Position numbers and translations under genes: made by a program. DNA of 64,000 bases, from assembly GCF_001457475.1 (NCBI RefSeq), contig NZ_LN831029.1:5022001-5086000 (forward strand), read 5' to 3'. The notes under the pieces are model-generated. The model saw only the letters and a list, made by a program, of their open reading frames with translations, searched no databases and was not told where the DNA came from. Origin of the DNA: Achromobacter xylosoxidans. Lineage in GTDB: Bacteria; Pseudomonadota; Gammaproteobacteria; Burkholderiales; Burkholderiaceae_B. Positions 19,544 to 27,523 of this stretch are shown here, in pieces; within the stretch, counting starts at the first letter, position 1; each line of letters begins with the position of its first letter.

Positions 19544-20071
19544 TCAAAGGAACGCGCGCGTGCCCCACCAGCCGGGCAGCAGCAGCGCCGCCGCCCACAG
19601 GAAGGCCGAGGCCCAGTTGGCGGCCTGGAACGACGCGGCGCGCATGCCGCAGATGCCGGCGATCATCGGCACGGTGGCGCGCAAGGGGCCGAAGAAGCGG
19701 CACAGCACGATGCTCAGCACGCCCCACTTCTGGATGAACACGGCGCTGCGGTGCAGGAGTTCAGGGCGTTTTCGCAGCGGCTTCAATTGCGTCAGGCCGG
19801 GTCCGAACCACACGCCGCAGGCATATTGCACCCAGTCGCCCAGCGCCGCGCCAATCGCGATCGCCAACCATACCGGCACGAAAGCGCTGTCGCCCAACCC
19901 CAGGATGGCGCCGATCGACAGCAGCAACGCCGTGCCCGGTATCACCAGCGCCACCAGCGGCAGCGACTTCAGGAACGCGAAGGCGAATCCCATCGGCGCC
20001 AGCCAGTCGGCGTGGGTGCGGGCAAAATCGACCAGCGTCTGCTGCAGGGAATGAAAGGTCTCGAACAACAT
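19544..20071 (-). CDS. DedA-family (SNARE-associated/VTT) membrane protein
   Basis: 175-residue polytopic membrane protein of the DedA family, which includes undecaprenyl-phosphate and phospholipid scramblases/flippases. Family features are the KSLPLVALVIPGTALLLSIGAILG segment, GAALGDWVQYACGVWFG (the G-x-x-x-G-D motif) and SIVLCRFFGPLRATVPMIAGICGM (the [FY]-x-x-R-[FY]-x-P-x-x-R-x-x-x-P-x-x-A-G motif). It is slightly shorter than E. coli DedA proteins (about 200-220). It is convergent with the porin gene. Confidence 0.92.
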   Translation of the reverse strand: MLFETFHSLQQTLVDFARTHADWLAPMGFAFAFLKSLPLVALVIPGTALLLSIGAILGLGDSAFVPVWLAIAIGAALGDWVQYACGVWFGPGLTQLKPLRKRPELLHRSAVFIQKWGVLSIVLCRFFGPLRATVPMIAGICGMRAASFQAANWASAFLWAAALLLPGWWGTRAFL

Positions 20072-20119
20072 GAGGCGTTACGGCAAGACAGGCATGACGC
20101 CCATGTTACGGCTTGCGCG

Positions 20120-21505
20120 TCAGACGATCACGTCGCGCAGGCCGCGCGGACGCCGCCGCACCAGGCCAGCCAGCCGCTCCAGCGCCTGCGCCAGGGCCTC
20201 GCGCCCGGGAATGCTGCCCAGCGAGATGCGGATGGCGTTGGGCGCGCCCAGCCCCTGGTGGAAGGCGTCCGACGAGGTCACGCTCAGGCCTTCGTCGCGC
20301 GCCACCCGTTCCAGGTCGACCGCGGTCCAGAGGCTGGGCAACGGCTGCCACAGGTGGATGCCCGCCGCCGCGGCCGGAAATGGCCCCGGCAGCAACCGGC
20401 GCGCCAATTGCTGGCGCGCATGGGCCTCGGCGCGCACACCGTCCAGGATCTGCCGCGCCGTGCCGCTGGCGATCCATTGCGTGGTCAGCACCCCCATCAG
20501 CGGCGCCGCCATCACGGCAAACGCGCGCATCGCCGCGAGCACGTTGCGGCGGCCGTCTTCGTCCGGGCTCAGCACGAACGCGGTGCGCAGGCCGGGCGTC
20601 AGGGTCTTGGCCAGCGTGGCGATGTAGAACACCGAGGCCGGCGCCAGGCTGGCCAGCGCCGGCGGCGCGTCGTCCAGGAACAGTGAATAGGGATCGTCTT
20701 CGATGATGCGCACGCCGCGGGCCGCCGCGGCGCGCGCCAGGTCGCGGCGGCGCGCCGCGCTCATGGTGTGGGCGGTGGGATTCTGCAGCGTGGGGTTCAG
20801 GTAGACCAGCCGGCCGCCGTCGCGGCAGGCGCGCTCCAGCCCGGCGGGGGTCATGCCGTCGGCGTCGGTCTCGGCCACCAGCACGCGCCGGCCCAACTGC
20901 TGCGCCGCGGTCAAGAGGCCCGGATACACCAGCGGCTCGGCGATGATGCCGTCGCCCGGCCGGCTGTAGGCCAGCATCACGGCGGCCAGGGCGGCCTGCG
21001 CGCCGGGACACACCAGCACCCGGTCCGGATCGACCCGCTCGACAGACTGCGCCAGCCACTGCGCGCCGGCCTCGCGTTCGGCGGGACCGCCGCCGGCCTG
21101 GTGATAGGTCATCATCACGCCGACGTCATGGCGTTCCATGGCCTGGGCCAGGCCGCGCCGCAGCAGGTCCTGCAGGTCGCAGCCCAGCGGCAGCGGCGGC
21201 ATGTTCATGCCCAGGTCCAGCATCTGCCGCAGCGGCTGTTCGACAGGCCGCGCAATGAAGGTGCCGAGCGGCCCGCGCGCTTCGATCAGCCCGCGCTGGG
21301 CGGCCTCGGCGTAGGCGCGCGTCACCGTGGTCAGGTCCACATCCAGGTGCTGGGCCAGGCGCCGCTGCGGTGGCAGGCGATCGCCCGGCTGCATGCGGTT
21401 GGCGGCCACGGCGCCTTCGATGAAATCCGCGATCTGGCGGTAGCGGGGGCCGGCGCCGCGCACGAAGGTCAGGGGCCAGGATGCATACATATCGTCGTTA
21501 TGCAT
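20120..21505 (-). CDS. MocR-type GntR regulator with aminotransferase-like domain
   Basis: 461-residue PLP-dependent regulator when started at MHNDDMYASW (21505); the ATG at 21490 (MYASW) is an alternative, and neither has a clear Shine-Dalgarno. The N-terminal winged helix (about 20-85) includes YRQIADFIEGAVAANRMQPGDRLPPQRRLAQHL. The fold-type I aminotransferase domain covers about 120-455, with the PLP-binding Lys in IATLAKTLTPGLRTAF and VCPGAQAALAAVM as the cofactor-binding loop. MocR proteins commonly control neighbouring vitamin B6, GABA or taurine genes; here the neighbours (dedA, grpB-like) give no clear target. Confidence 0.92.
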   Translation of the reverse strand: MHNDDMYASWPLTFVRGAGPRYRQIADFIEGAVAANRMQPGDRLPPQRRLAQHLDVDLTTVTRAYAEAAQRGLIEARGPLGTFIARPVEQPLRQMLDLGMNMPPLPLGCDLQDLLRRGLAQAMERHDVGVMMTYHQAGGGPAEREAGAQWLAQSVERVDPDRVLVCPGAQAALAAVMLAYSRPGDGIIAEPLVYPGLLTAAQQLGRRVLVAETDADGMTPAGLERACRDGGRLVYLNPTLQNPTAHTMSAARRRDLARAAAARGVRIIEDDPYSLFLDDAPPALASLAPASVFYIATLAKTLTPGLRTAFVLSPDEDGRRNVLAAMRAFAVMAAPLMGVLTTQWIASGTARQILDGVRAEAHARQQLARRLLPGPFPAAAAGIHLWQPLPSLWTAVDLERVARDEGLSVTSSDAFHQGLGAPNAIRISLGSIPGREALAQALERLAGLVRRRPRGLRDVIV

Positions 21506-21588
21506 TGTTTTTATTGCGCGGGAATGCCGCAATGTATGACTGACATGAATCGGCCAGTATGGCACAAACCCGGTTCAAGTCCATACAT
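21484..21588. promoter_or_regulatory. three copies of CATACAT/ATGTATG around the mocR start
   Basis: CATACAT occurs at 21484-21490 and 21582-21588, and its complement ATGTATG at 21532-21538. The copies are spaced about 48-50 bp apart, and one overlaps the regulator's start region. Such iterated sites are what an autoregulating MocR protein would need; binding is not shown by sequence alone. Confidence 0.35.
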
Positions 21589-21620
21589 CGGGAACCTTGT
21601 ACGGCCCTTGCCGCAGGACG

Positions 21621-22208
21621 TCAGTGGAACCCCGCCGCGCGGAACATGCGGTCGTAGATGCCGCGCAGCACGGCCTGCTTGCGCAGGTTGTAGTCCGCGA
21701 CCTGGTCCACGCCCTCGGCCGCGGCGTGCTTGGCCTGGGCATAGCGGTCGCGGTCATCGTCGTGCCCGCGCAACCAGTCGCGGAACATCCGGTGGCGGAT
21801 GTTCTCGGGACAGTCCGGGCCGAACACATGCAGGTTGACCCGCGGCGTCGACAACTGCAGGCAGCGATGCTGGTGCCACGAGGGTTCGCGGATCACCAGC
21901 ACATAGCCGATGGCCTCCAGCGCCGGCACATAGGCGGCCTCGTCGGCCGGGTCGGCCACCGCCAGGTCGATGTCCACCACCGGCTTGGCCGGCAAACCCG
22001 GCACCGCGGTCGATCCGACGTGGTCGATGCGCAGCGCGGCCGGCCCCAGCGCCGCGGCGATGTCCTGCGCCAGCCGCGCATACCGCGCCGGCCAGTCGGG
22101 GTCGTAAGGCACCACGACGACCGCTTCCGGCGCCGGCTTGCCGCGCACCCACGGGTCCTCGTCCGGATCGGAGTCGTAGTGCCGCATGATGTCTTCGGGA
22201 GTGGGCAT
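21621..22208 (-). CDS. GrpB-family nucleotidyltransferase-fold protein
   Basis: 195-residue GrpB/UPF0157 protein. The start at 22208 has AGGA suitably upstream. The family core is visible: VVVVPYDPDWPARYARL, then IDHVGSTAVPGLPAKPVVDIDLAV, which holds the nucleotidyltransferase G-S-T and D-x-D motifs, then HLHVF-like NLHVFGPDCPENIRHRMFRDWLR and a C-terminal AAEGVDQVADYNLRKQAVL helix. Length is typical. The cellular role of GrpB proteins is poorly defined; some dephospho-CoA kinases carry this domain as a fusion. Confidence 0.9.
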   Translation of the reverse strand: MPTPEDIMRHYDSDPDEDPWVRGKPAPEAVVVVPYDPDWPARYARLAQDIAAALGPAALRIDHVGSTAVPGLPAKPVVDIDLAVADPADEAAYVPALEAIGYVLVIREPSWHQHRCLQLSTPRVNLHVFGPDCPENIRHRMFRDWLRGHDDDRDRYAQAKHAAAEGVDQVADYNLRKQAVLRGIYDRMFRAAGFH

Positions 22209-22267
22209 GATCTTTTCCTGCTTAAGCCAGCCGCTATTGTAGGAAAGGGGAAAGGGCGGGAAAGGCG

Positions 22268-23275
22268 TCAGGGCGCGGGCGGCGGCAACGCGCGCAGCCA
22301 CGCGGCCATGTCGGCCGCCACCTCGCCCATGCGCGGCGTGCCGTCCGCTTCGCGCAGGCCATGATCCAGCCCGGGATAGAAGCGATAGTCGATATTGCGC
22401 CGGCCGGCGCGCTTGAGGGCATCGATCATCCGCGCCACCGAATCCGGCGACACTGACGTGTCCGCGCCGCCCTGGACGATCAACAGCGGCGTGCGCACCC
22501 GCTCCAGCAGCGCCTGCTGGTCCAGCGCCAGGGCCTGGCGCCACCAGTCATGTCCGTGATTGCTCGCCACCAGGTCGGAAGACGGCGCCTGCGCCAGGGC
22601 CTGCGCAAACCCGCGGAACCCCTCGATGGCTTGCGCCTTCTCGGCAGGCGGCGCATCGCCCGTCCCGATGCTGTGCAGCACGTCATCCAGGAACCAGCGC
22701 CCGCCGCCGTTGAAGGCGATGCTGGCATCCACCAGCCCGCCGCGCGCCGCCAGCATATTGGCCACGACCGCGCCTTCGCTGCCGCCCACGGCCACCACGC
22801 GGCGGTACCCGCCCTGCTGGCGCAAGCGCGCGATCACGGCTGCGTAGTCCCGCAGGCGCTGGTCGAAATTGTCGTGCAGCAGATAGGCCCGTGGACAGTC
22901 GGCGCGGTCGCTGCCATCATCGTCGCGGTACGGCAGGGAGACATCGATGCCGTACTTGTCGACCGTGAGCAGATCGGCCCGCGGCAGCACGTGCCGCAGA
23001 TACCGGCGCACGGCATGGTTGTGCGCCACGCTGTTGCAATCGGACCCCTGCACCACCACCAGCAGACTGTCGGCGGCGCGATCGGGATCGTGTTGGCGCA
23101 GGTAGTAGGCGATGGCCGAGCCGTCCGCGCGTGGCAGCCAGTGCTGCTCGGTCGGTTGGGCCTGGGCGGGCAGGCTGATGGCGAGGGCGCACGCGCCCGG
23201 CAACAACGCACGCGAAATGAAGCGGCCCGGCCGATTGCTGGCGGCCAGAACCATCGCGATCAATACGTTGCGCAT
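22268..23275 (-). CDS. secreted alpha/beta hydrolase
   Basis: 335-residue probable exported hydrolase with an N-terminal signal that ends near AQAQP (about residue 40); GAAGG lies immediately 5' of the ATG. The nucleophile elbow is VAVGGSEGAVVANML (Ser in GGSEGA), the acid probably Asp in QGGADTSVSPDSV and the base His in YPGLDHGLRE. Two early cysteines may form a disulfide (SDCN and RADCPRAY). The fold resembles dienelactone hydrolase or prolyl oligopeptidase-type enzymes, but no substrate can be inferred. Confidence 0.82.
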   Translation of the reverse strand: MRNVLIAMVLAASNRPGRFISRALLPGACALAISLPAQAQPTEQHWLPRADGSAIAYYLRQHDPDRAADSLLVVVQGSDCNSVAHNHAVRRYLRHVLPRADLLTVDKYGIDVSLPYRDDDGSDRADCPRAYLLHDNFDQRLRDYAAVIARLRQQGGYRRVVAVGGSEGAVVANMLAARGGLVDASIAFNGGGRWFLDDVLHSIGTGDAPPAEKAQAIEGFRGFAQALAQAPSSDLVASNHGHDWWRQALALDQQALLERVRTPLLIVQGGADTSVSPDSVARMIDALKRAGRRNIDYRFYPGLDHGLREADGTPRMGEVAADMAAWLRALPPPAP

Positions 23276-23322
23276 CCTTCCCCCCGTTTCGACTGGGCGC
23301 CGACTATACCGCAGTCATCGGC

Positions 23323-23712
23323 TCAGGCATCGTCGACCGTCGCCGGCCGCACCCGCACGGTCTTGCCCAGGGTGCGCGCGACCGGCGAAGCCGCCACCGC
23401 CTCGCGCGCCAGCGCGCGCTGCGCATCGGACAGCGGCGCGGCAAAGCGCAACGAGACATCGAAGCCGCTTTCGTGATCGAGACGCTCGAGCGCCACCGTC
23501 ACCGTCAGCGCGGGCAGCGCCATGGCAGCCCGCTGCGCGGCCATGTCGATGGACATGCAGATGCAGGCCGCCAGCGCGCTCTCGAGCAATTCGTGCGGCC
23601 GCATGCCCGTGTCGCCTCCCGCGCCAAGCTTGCGCGTATCGGATCGCACCAGGCTTTGCCCGTTGCCGATCTCGACGCCGTATGACGGCCCCACCCTGTT
23701 CGCGGTCACCAT
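23323..23712 (-). CDS. OsmC-family thiol peroxidase-like protein
   Basis: 129-residue OsmC/Ohr-superfamily protein; the start at 23712 has GGAGAAG upstream. The first conserved cysteine is in LLESALAACICMSIDM. The second, usually about 60 residues later in OsmC, is not obvious: the C-terminal AREAVAASPVARTLG segment has Ser or Ala where Cys-Pro is expected. It may therefore be a YhfA-like branch with a different chemistry. It begins a run of small stress-type genes. Confidence 0.82.
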   Translation of the reverse strand: MVTANRVGPSYGVEIGNGQSLVRSDTRKLGAGGDTGMRPHELLESALAACICMSIDMAAQRAAMALPALTVTVALERLDHESGFDVSLRFAAPLSDAQRALAREAVAASPVARTLGKTVRVRPATVDDA

Positions 23713-23826
23713 GGGACTTCTCCGTTGCCAGTGAAAAGACCCACAGCCTAAGCCGCCCCCACGCCCCCGGGAAGGCAATCGGGTGTACCGGTAGTGGCGC
23801 TACCAGGCAGGACGCCGGAATGAAAA

Positions 23827-23847
23827 CAGCCGCCCGAGGGGCGGCTG
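23827..23847 (-). terminator. intrinsic terminator of the lipoprotein gene
   Basis: A 9-bp perfect stem (CAGCCGCCC with GGGCGGCTG, 3-nt loop) is followed on the minus strand by TTTTCATT, 42 bp after the lipoprotein stop codon. Confidence 0.75.
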
Positions 23848-23888
23848 CGATGGCGTCGGCATGACAAACGCATGCCGGTCGGCCTGGA

Positions 23889-24224
23889 TTATTTCTTCTT
23901 GTCGATCGAATGCACTTGCACCGGGGTGCACGACGGCGTCGTCAGCGTGGGGGGCGAGGTCAGCAGTCCGGGCATCATGCGCGACGTGCAGTCGAAACGG
24001 CGGCCCTTGGTCGTGGTCGCGGTATAGGTCAGGTTCTGCGCGCCCAGCGAGTCCGCCTTATCGGCCTTGACGTTGGTGATGGTCAGTTCGTCAGACGACG
24101 CCAGGCCGATCATCTGCGCGGTGGCGCTTTGCAGCGGCACGATGGCTTCGTTCGTGCCCATGGTGGTGCAGCCGGCGATCGCGACCACTGCCGCGGCCGA
24201 AAAAAGGATCTTTCCCAAGTTCAT
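23889..24224 (-). CDS. small lipoprotein of unknown function
   Basis: 111-residue protein started at 24224 (MNLGKILFSAAAV). A lipobox, VAIAGC, ends the signal at Cys19, so the mature protein is lipid-anchored and about 93 residues long. Two further cysteines (FDCTSR and PSCTPV) could form a disulfide. The tail KKK is basic. I do not recognise a named domain. It is a monocistronic gene with its own terminator. Confidence 0.8.
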   Translation of the reverse strand: MNLGKILFSAAAVVAIAGCTTMGTNEAIVPLQSATAQMIGLASSDELTITNVKADKADSLGAQNLTYTATTTKGRRFDCTSRMMPGLLTSPPTLTTPSCTPVQVHSIDKKK

Positions 24225-24586
24225 TATTGCCCCAATTCTCGTAAGTTGAATCCGGCTGGAAGCCTCTCTCACAGGTCGTACAGGCCGCCCGCTACTTCTT
24301 AGGCTGAAGCTCGCGCGCCGTCCATCCGGCCCTCCCCTGCGGAAATCGCAGAATGCGGATTTTAATGATTTTTCGTATCAATGAAAGGGAAAATGCGCGG
24401 AAATGGGTGAAATCAAACCTTGCCATGTGGGCAGGTTCCACGACTGCAACACCGCCGGCTGGCAACACGCCGGATCCGGCCCGCGGGAGCCGGCGCGACA
24501 GTAACATTTCGCCGGGTAACAACGCTCGACCCAGCCCGGTCCCCCGCCGACACTGGACGTTCACCTTTCTCGTGGAGGAAAGGCCC
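24225..24586. other. 362-bp intergenic region, divergent promoters
   Basis: No convincing gene. It separates the minus-strand lipoprotein from the plus-strand RMF-like gene. An A/T-rich core at about 24355-24400 is likely to hold promoters, and a small hairpin (CTGCG-GAAAT-CGCAG) lies at about 24338-24352. No box I can name was found. Confidence 0.5.
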
Positions 24587-24778
24587 ATGTACGAGGATAT
24601 CCAGAAGCAAGGGGCCAAGGCAGCGATGCACGGAGCGAGCAAGCTCGACTGCCCCTATCTCAGGCTGAACCTGTTGCCCGCCCGAAGCGCGGAACCGATC
24701 GGGCAATGGCTCGCCAAGGTACTGGCATGGGAAGCCGGTTGGAACCGCCAGCAATGCGCGAGGACAAGAGTGATGTAG
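24587..24778 (+). CDS. RMF-like small protein, copy 1
   Basis: 63-residue protein with GGAGGAAAGG 6 bp upstream of the ATG. It shows the pattern of the ribosome modulation factor family: a first helix with G-x-x-A-x-x-x-G (KQGAKAAMHG), a CPY motif (LDCPYLR), then a second helix ending in W-x-x-G-W (AWEAGW). E. coli RMF (55 residues) dimerises 70S ribosomes in stationary phase; the CrpP group of small plasmid proteins shares the same pattern. A paralogue lies 0.5 kb away (25274-25510), 24 of 49 residues identical without gaps. Function by homology only. Confidence 0.72.
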   Translation: MYEDIQKQGAKAAMHGASKLDCPYLRLNLLPARSAEPIGQWLAKVLAWEAGWNRQQCARTRVM

Positions 24779-24794
24779 GCCGGTCAGGCAAGAG

Positions 24795-24817
24795 AGGGCT
24801 GTGTTTACAGCCCTTTT
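24795..24817 (+). terminator. intrinsic terminator of RMF-like copy 1
   Basis: AGGGCTGT-GTTT-ACAGCCCT followed by TTTCC(TTT). It starts 17 bp after the stop codon and overlaps the end of the convergent gene at 24805. Confidence 0.75.
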
Positions 24818-25101
24818 CCTTTAGGCGCGGGCTCGGTTCCGTCATGCCCGTCCTTGGCGCCGCGCGACGGTTGCGCGGCCTGCCGCTCGAGCGCCTGCAA
24901 GCGCGCGGCATTGGCCTGGCACAAGGTTCGATAGAACATCGCGCCGCTGGCGACCAGCAGGCCGAGATCCTTTTCGTCCAGCTTGGCGCCAAGCTTTTCC
25001 AGATGACCCGCATAGATCGCGAGCACGCTGTCCCAGGCATCAAGCGAAGGCGTGGGCGCCGGCGTCAGGATCATCAATTCCAGGAGTTCTTCGCGGTCCA
25101 T
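24805..25101 (-). CDS. hypothetical 98-residue protein between the two RMF-like genes
   Basis: 98-residue protein with an excellent AAGGAGG ribosome binding site before the ATG at 25101. Residues 1-75 look helical and moderately acidic (LLELMILTPAPTPSLDAWDSVLAIYAGHLEKLGAKLDEKDLG); the last 25 are hydrophilic and rich in Gly, Lys and Pro, ending KGKGL. One Cys (RTLCQANAA). No family recognised. Its 3' end overlaps the terminator of the convergent RMF-like gene, and it is divergent from the second RMF-like copy. Confidence 0.72.
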   Translation of the reverse strand: MDREELLELMILTPAPTPSLDAWDSVLAIYAGHLEKLGAKLDEKDLGLLVASGAMFYRTLCQANAARLQALERQAAQPSRGAKDGHDGTEPAPKGKGL

Positions 25102-25273
25102 ACGCGCCTCCTTCCTCGTACACGGCGACAGGATGGCATGAGAGTGGTTGCACGGTCAAAACGGAAGGGTAAGCGTTGCCTACCACGGATACAGGTACTG
25201 CAACACTATTGCGGCCGATCCGCCATTTCAGTAAAACTGACGGTCCTATCACCTACTTTTGGAGGGAAGTGCA

Positions 25274-25510
25274 ATGCATCGCGACGAAATCCAAAAGCTG
25301 GGCGCCCAAGCCGCCCGCGACGGACTGACCCTGTGGGACTGCCCCTACTACCGTGCCGCGGCCATGCCGGGACACACGGGCGAGTCGATCACGGAGTGGC
25401 GCGGCAAGGTCGAGGCCTGGGAGGCCGGATTCCTGGCCGAGACCCGATCATGGAATCCGCCCCGCGGCACCCCTCCGCCGGCAGGCCAGGCGCGGCGCCC
25501 TGTCCACTGA
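25274..25510 (+). CDS. RMF-like small protein, copy 2
   Basis: 78-residue paralogue of the protein encoded at 24587. The ATG at 25274 is preceded by GGAGGGAAG. The same family pattern is present: KLGAQAARDG, WDCPYYR and AWEAGF (Phe replaces the last Trp). A C-terminal tail of about 25 residues, rich in Pro, Arg and Gly, is absent from copy 1. A TCAGT-AAA-ACTGA hairpin at 25228-25240 lies in the upstream promoter region. It probably binds ribosomes or RNA in slow growth; that is inference from the family. Confidence 0.7.
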   Translation: MHRDEIQKLGAQAARDGLTLWDCPYYRAAAMPGHTGESITEWRGKVEAWEAGFLAETRSWNPPRGTPPPAGQARRPVH

Positions 25511-25569
25511 GCCCATCATCGCCGCCCCTGGACCCCGCGCGCCCACGCCATACCCTGCCAACCGGACAC

Positions 25570-26178
25570 TCAGAGCATCTTGTCACGCGCCTGTTCGGCG
25601 CGGGAAGCGCCGATAGCGGTTTCGACATTCCTGGCCTCCTCCGGAGGAGGCAGGACGGCGGGGAAGCCCAGCGCCTGGATCCACAACTCACGCGCCCAGC
25701 CCTTGGTGTGATAGAGGTGGTGGTCCTCATCCTTCTCGACGGCGTCGTGGGCGCGCTTGAGCACGCTGGCCTGCGGCCCTGACGTCTTCTGCGCCACCAG
25801 GCCGATCAGTTCCCAGTTCTGGTGATCCTTGGTTTCGGCCAGCACCACGCATTCCGCGGCCACCAGTTGGGCCGCGTCCGGGTCGCCTTGCGATTTGGCG
25901 AGCTTGATGGCGGCCACGAGGCTTTCCCCGTGGTGCTTCACAACGGCCCGGCTGGGCACCGCCGCATCCGGGTCCAGGCCCAGCTCTTCAAAGACGGTCA
26001 ACAACACGCGCTGGTGCGTTTTCGTCTCGTCAAGGTAACCCTGCCACTCCTTGCGCAGGTCGGCGTCGACCGTGCAGTCGAGCGCGGCGGTGTACACGAG
26101 TTCACCGCCCAATTCGGTTTCGAGCGCCTGGTACAGAAGGTCGTGAATCTGCTCGGGATTGCCTGCTTTCTTCGCCAT
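25570..26178 (-). CDS. ferritin-like domain protein
   Basis: 202-residue protein started at 26178 with CAGGAGG upstream. It looks like a four-helix ferritin-like bundle with carboxylate and histidine ligands: helix 1 YQALETELGGELVYTAAL, helix 2 YLDETKTHQRVLL (E-x-x-x-H type), helix 3 AECVVLAETKDHQNWELIG, helix 4 DAVEKDEDHHLYHTKGW. It is soluble and lacks a leader. A role in iron or oxidant handling is probable, fitting the surrounding OsmC and RMF-like genes, but the metal and partner are unknown. Confidence 0.78.
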   Translation of the reverse strand: MAKKAGNPEQIHDLLYQALETELGGELVYTAALDCTVDADLRKEWQGYLDETKTHQRVLLTVFEELGLDPDAAVPSRAVVKHHGESLVAAIKLAKSQGDPDAAQLVAAECVVLAETKDHQNWELIGLVAQKTSGPQASVLKRAHDAVEKDEDHHLYHTKGWARELWIQALGFPAVLPPPEEARNVETAIGASRAEQARDKML

Positions 26179-26356
26179 GTTGGCCTCCTGGATTATCTTC
26201 GTCGATAGAGACGAGCAGGCCCCATCAGCAAGCCGCGTGCCCGCATGCCGGGCGGTTCCCGGCAGCGGCCGGCTGCGCGGCATGGCTACAGCCGACGCAC
26301 AACGCAACAGGCCTGCGGCCGCCCCAAGGACGACCGGACGTAGTGCCCCGCGATAG

Positions 26357-26602
26357 TCAACGCGATTTACCGGGAGAATCGTTCCGCCCGCTTTCCGGTT
26401 CGGGCGGCAAGCCCGCCTGGCGGCGCTGCATCGGGCCGCGGCCATAGGCATCCTTGCCTTGTTCGCGCCGTTGGCCGCCCGCCGGGTAGCCCGACCCCGT
26501 GTCCGGATCCGGATTGAGCGTATCGCGCCCGGGTCGATCGACCTGCGGCTGGCCATTGTGCCGCTCGCTCTCGGACTCCGCGTGAAAAATCGGCTTGGAC
26601 AT
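26357..26602 (-). CDS. small hydrophilic hypothetical protein
   Basis: 81-residue protein, ATG at 26602 with GGGGAGG upstream. It is very hydrophilic and probably disordered, rich in Gly, Pro, Arg, Asp and Gln (NPDPDTGSGYPAGGQRREQGK), with no Cys and no hydrophobic segment. This resembles small stress-induced hydrophilins in composition, but no family is identified. It lies 178 bp upstream of the ferritin-like gene on the same strand. Confidence 0.55.
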   Translation of the reverse strand: MSKPIFHAESESERHNGQPQVDRPGRDTLNPDPDTGSGYPAGGQRREQGKDAYGRGPMQRRQAGLPPEPESGRNDSPGKSR

Positions 26603-26718
26603 CCTGACCTCCCCGCGCTTGGCGCTCCAGGCTCGACGGCCGGACGCCCATCGCCCGGCTCGCAGCCATGGCCATGCGGTGAGCAATCGCCATGCCGGCC
26701 TGCGCCGGCGCGCCGCGA

Positions 26719-27246
26719 CTACTGGATGAACTCCGCCTGGCTGCAATCGGAAAAATGCACCTTGCACTCCGTCAGGTTCTTTTCCTTGCAGATCTGCATG
26801 GCGTCATCGGTCGCCTGCTCGATGGTGTAGTGCTTGCGGAAAATGGTGGTGTACTGGCCATTGCCCACCGCGCCCGCGGCCACGATGGCGCATTGGTTGT
26901 AGAACGTCATCGCCGTCTTGCAATCGGTGCCGCCCTTCGAGACACAGTGGGCGATTGCAGCCTGCGTCGCTTCGCGTTCGCTGCGCCGGCCGCCGGCCAT
27001 GCCGATGAGGTTTTCCCTGCTGGAGGCGAATGCCCCCCAGCGGGTTTCCCAATGGCCCTGCGGACGCCGCGGCGCGCCGCCGCTGTCCCTGGGCACCTGA
27101 TACAGGCCGGGGATGGGCACGCACTGGGCGGGCCCCTGGGTGGACATGGTGTAACCGTCGCCGCATCCCTGCTCCGCCGCCGCCGGACGCGCGGCGATGA
27201 GGGCCAGGGCCGTGAACGCAAGGGCAAGGCAGGGAGCGCGCTTCAT
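26719..27246 (-). CDS. DUF4189-domain secreted protein
   Basis: 175-residue protein with a Sec signal peptide (cleavage near AAA-EQ, residue 24-25). The DUF4189 part (about 70-165) reads WGAFASSRENLIGMAGG, then SEREATQAAIAHCVSKGGTDCKTAMTFYNQCAIVAAG, and ends with DDAMQICKEKNLTECKVHFSDCSQ. Eight or so cysteines in the mature protein suggest several disulfides. These proteins are periplasmic or secreted with unknown function. It is the last gene before tRNA-Arg. Confidence 0.85.
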   Translation of the reverse strand: MKRAPCLALAFTALALIAARPAAAEQGCGDGYTMSTQGPAQCVPIPGLYQVPRDSGGAPRRPQGHWETRWGAFASSRENLIGMAGGRRSEREATQAAIAHCVSKGGTDCKTAMTFYNQCAIVAAGAVGNGQYTTIFRKHYTIEQATDDAMQICKEKNLTECKVHFSDCSQAEFIQ

Positions 27247-27338
27247 CCAGAGGTCCTGTGATGATGACCGACGATGTCGGAATGCGCGGATATTAGCAAT
27301 TCCATGCGACGGCGCAAGCGGCTGGCGCGGAAGTTCCC

Positions 27339-27415
27339 TGGCGCGGCAGGAGGGGCTCGAACCCCCGACCTCAGGCTTAGAAGGCCCGTGCTCTATCCAG
27401 CTGAGCTACTGCCGC
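27339..27415 (-). tRNA. tRNA-Arg(TCT)
   Basis: A 77-nt cloverleaf on the minus strand: acceptor GCGGCAG pairs with CTGCCGC, the D arm is GCTCAGCTGGATAGAGC, the anticodon loop CTTCTAA gives anticodon TCT (reads AGA/AGG), the T loop is TTCGAGC, the discriminator is G, and CCA is encoded. AGA/AGG codons are rare in this GC-rich genome. Confidence 0.96.
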
Positions 27416-27523
27416 GCGGTGTGTGGCTGCCCGGAACGGGTCCGGGCGGCGCATTTTACCCTGTTGCGGCCGGGCCGGGGCGCGGGCGGCGAGCCGACCC
27501 GCTTTAACAGGCGGGACGACGCA

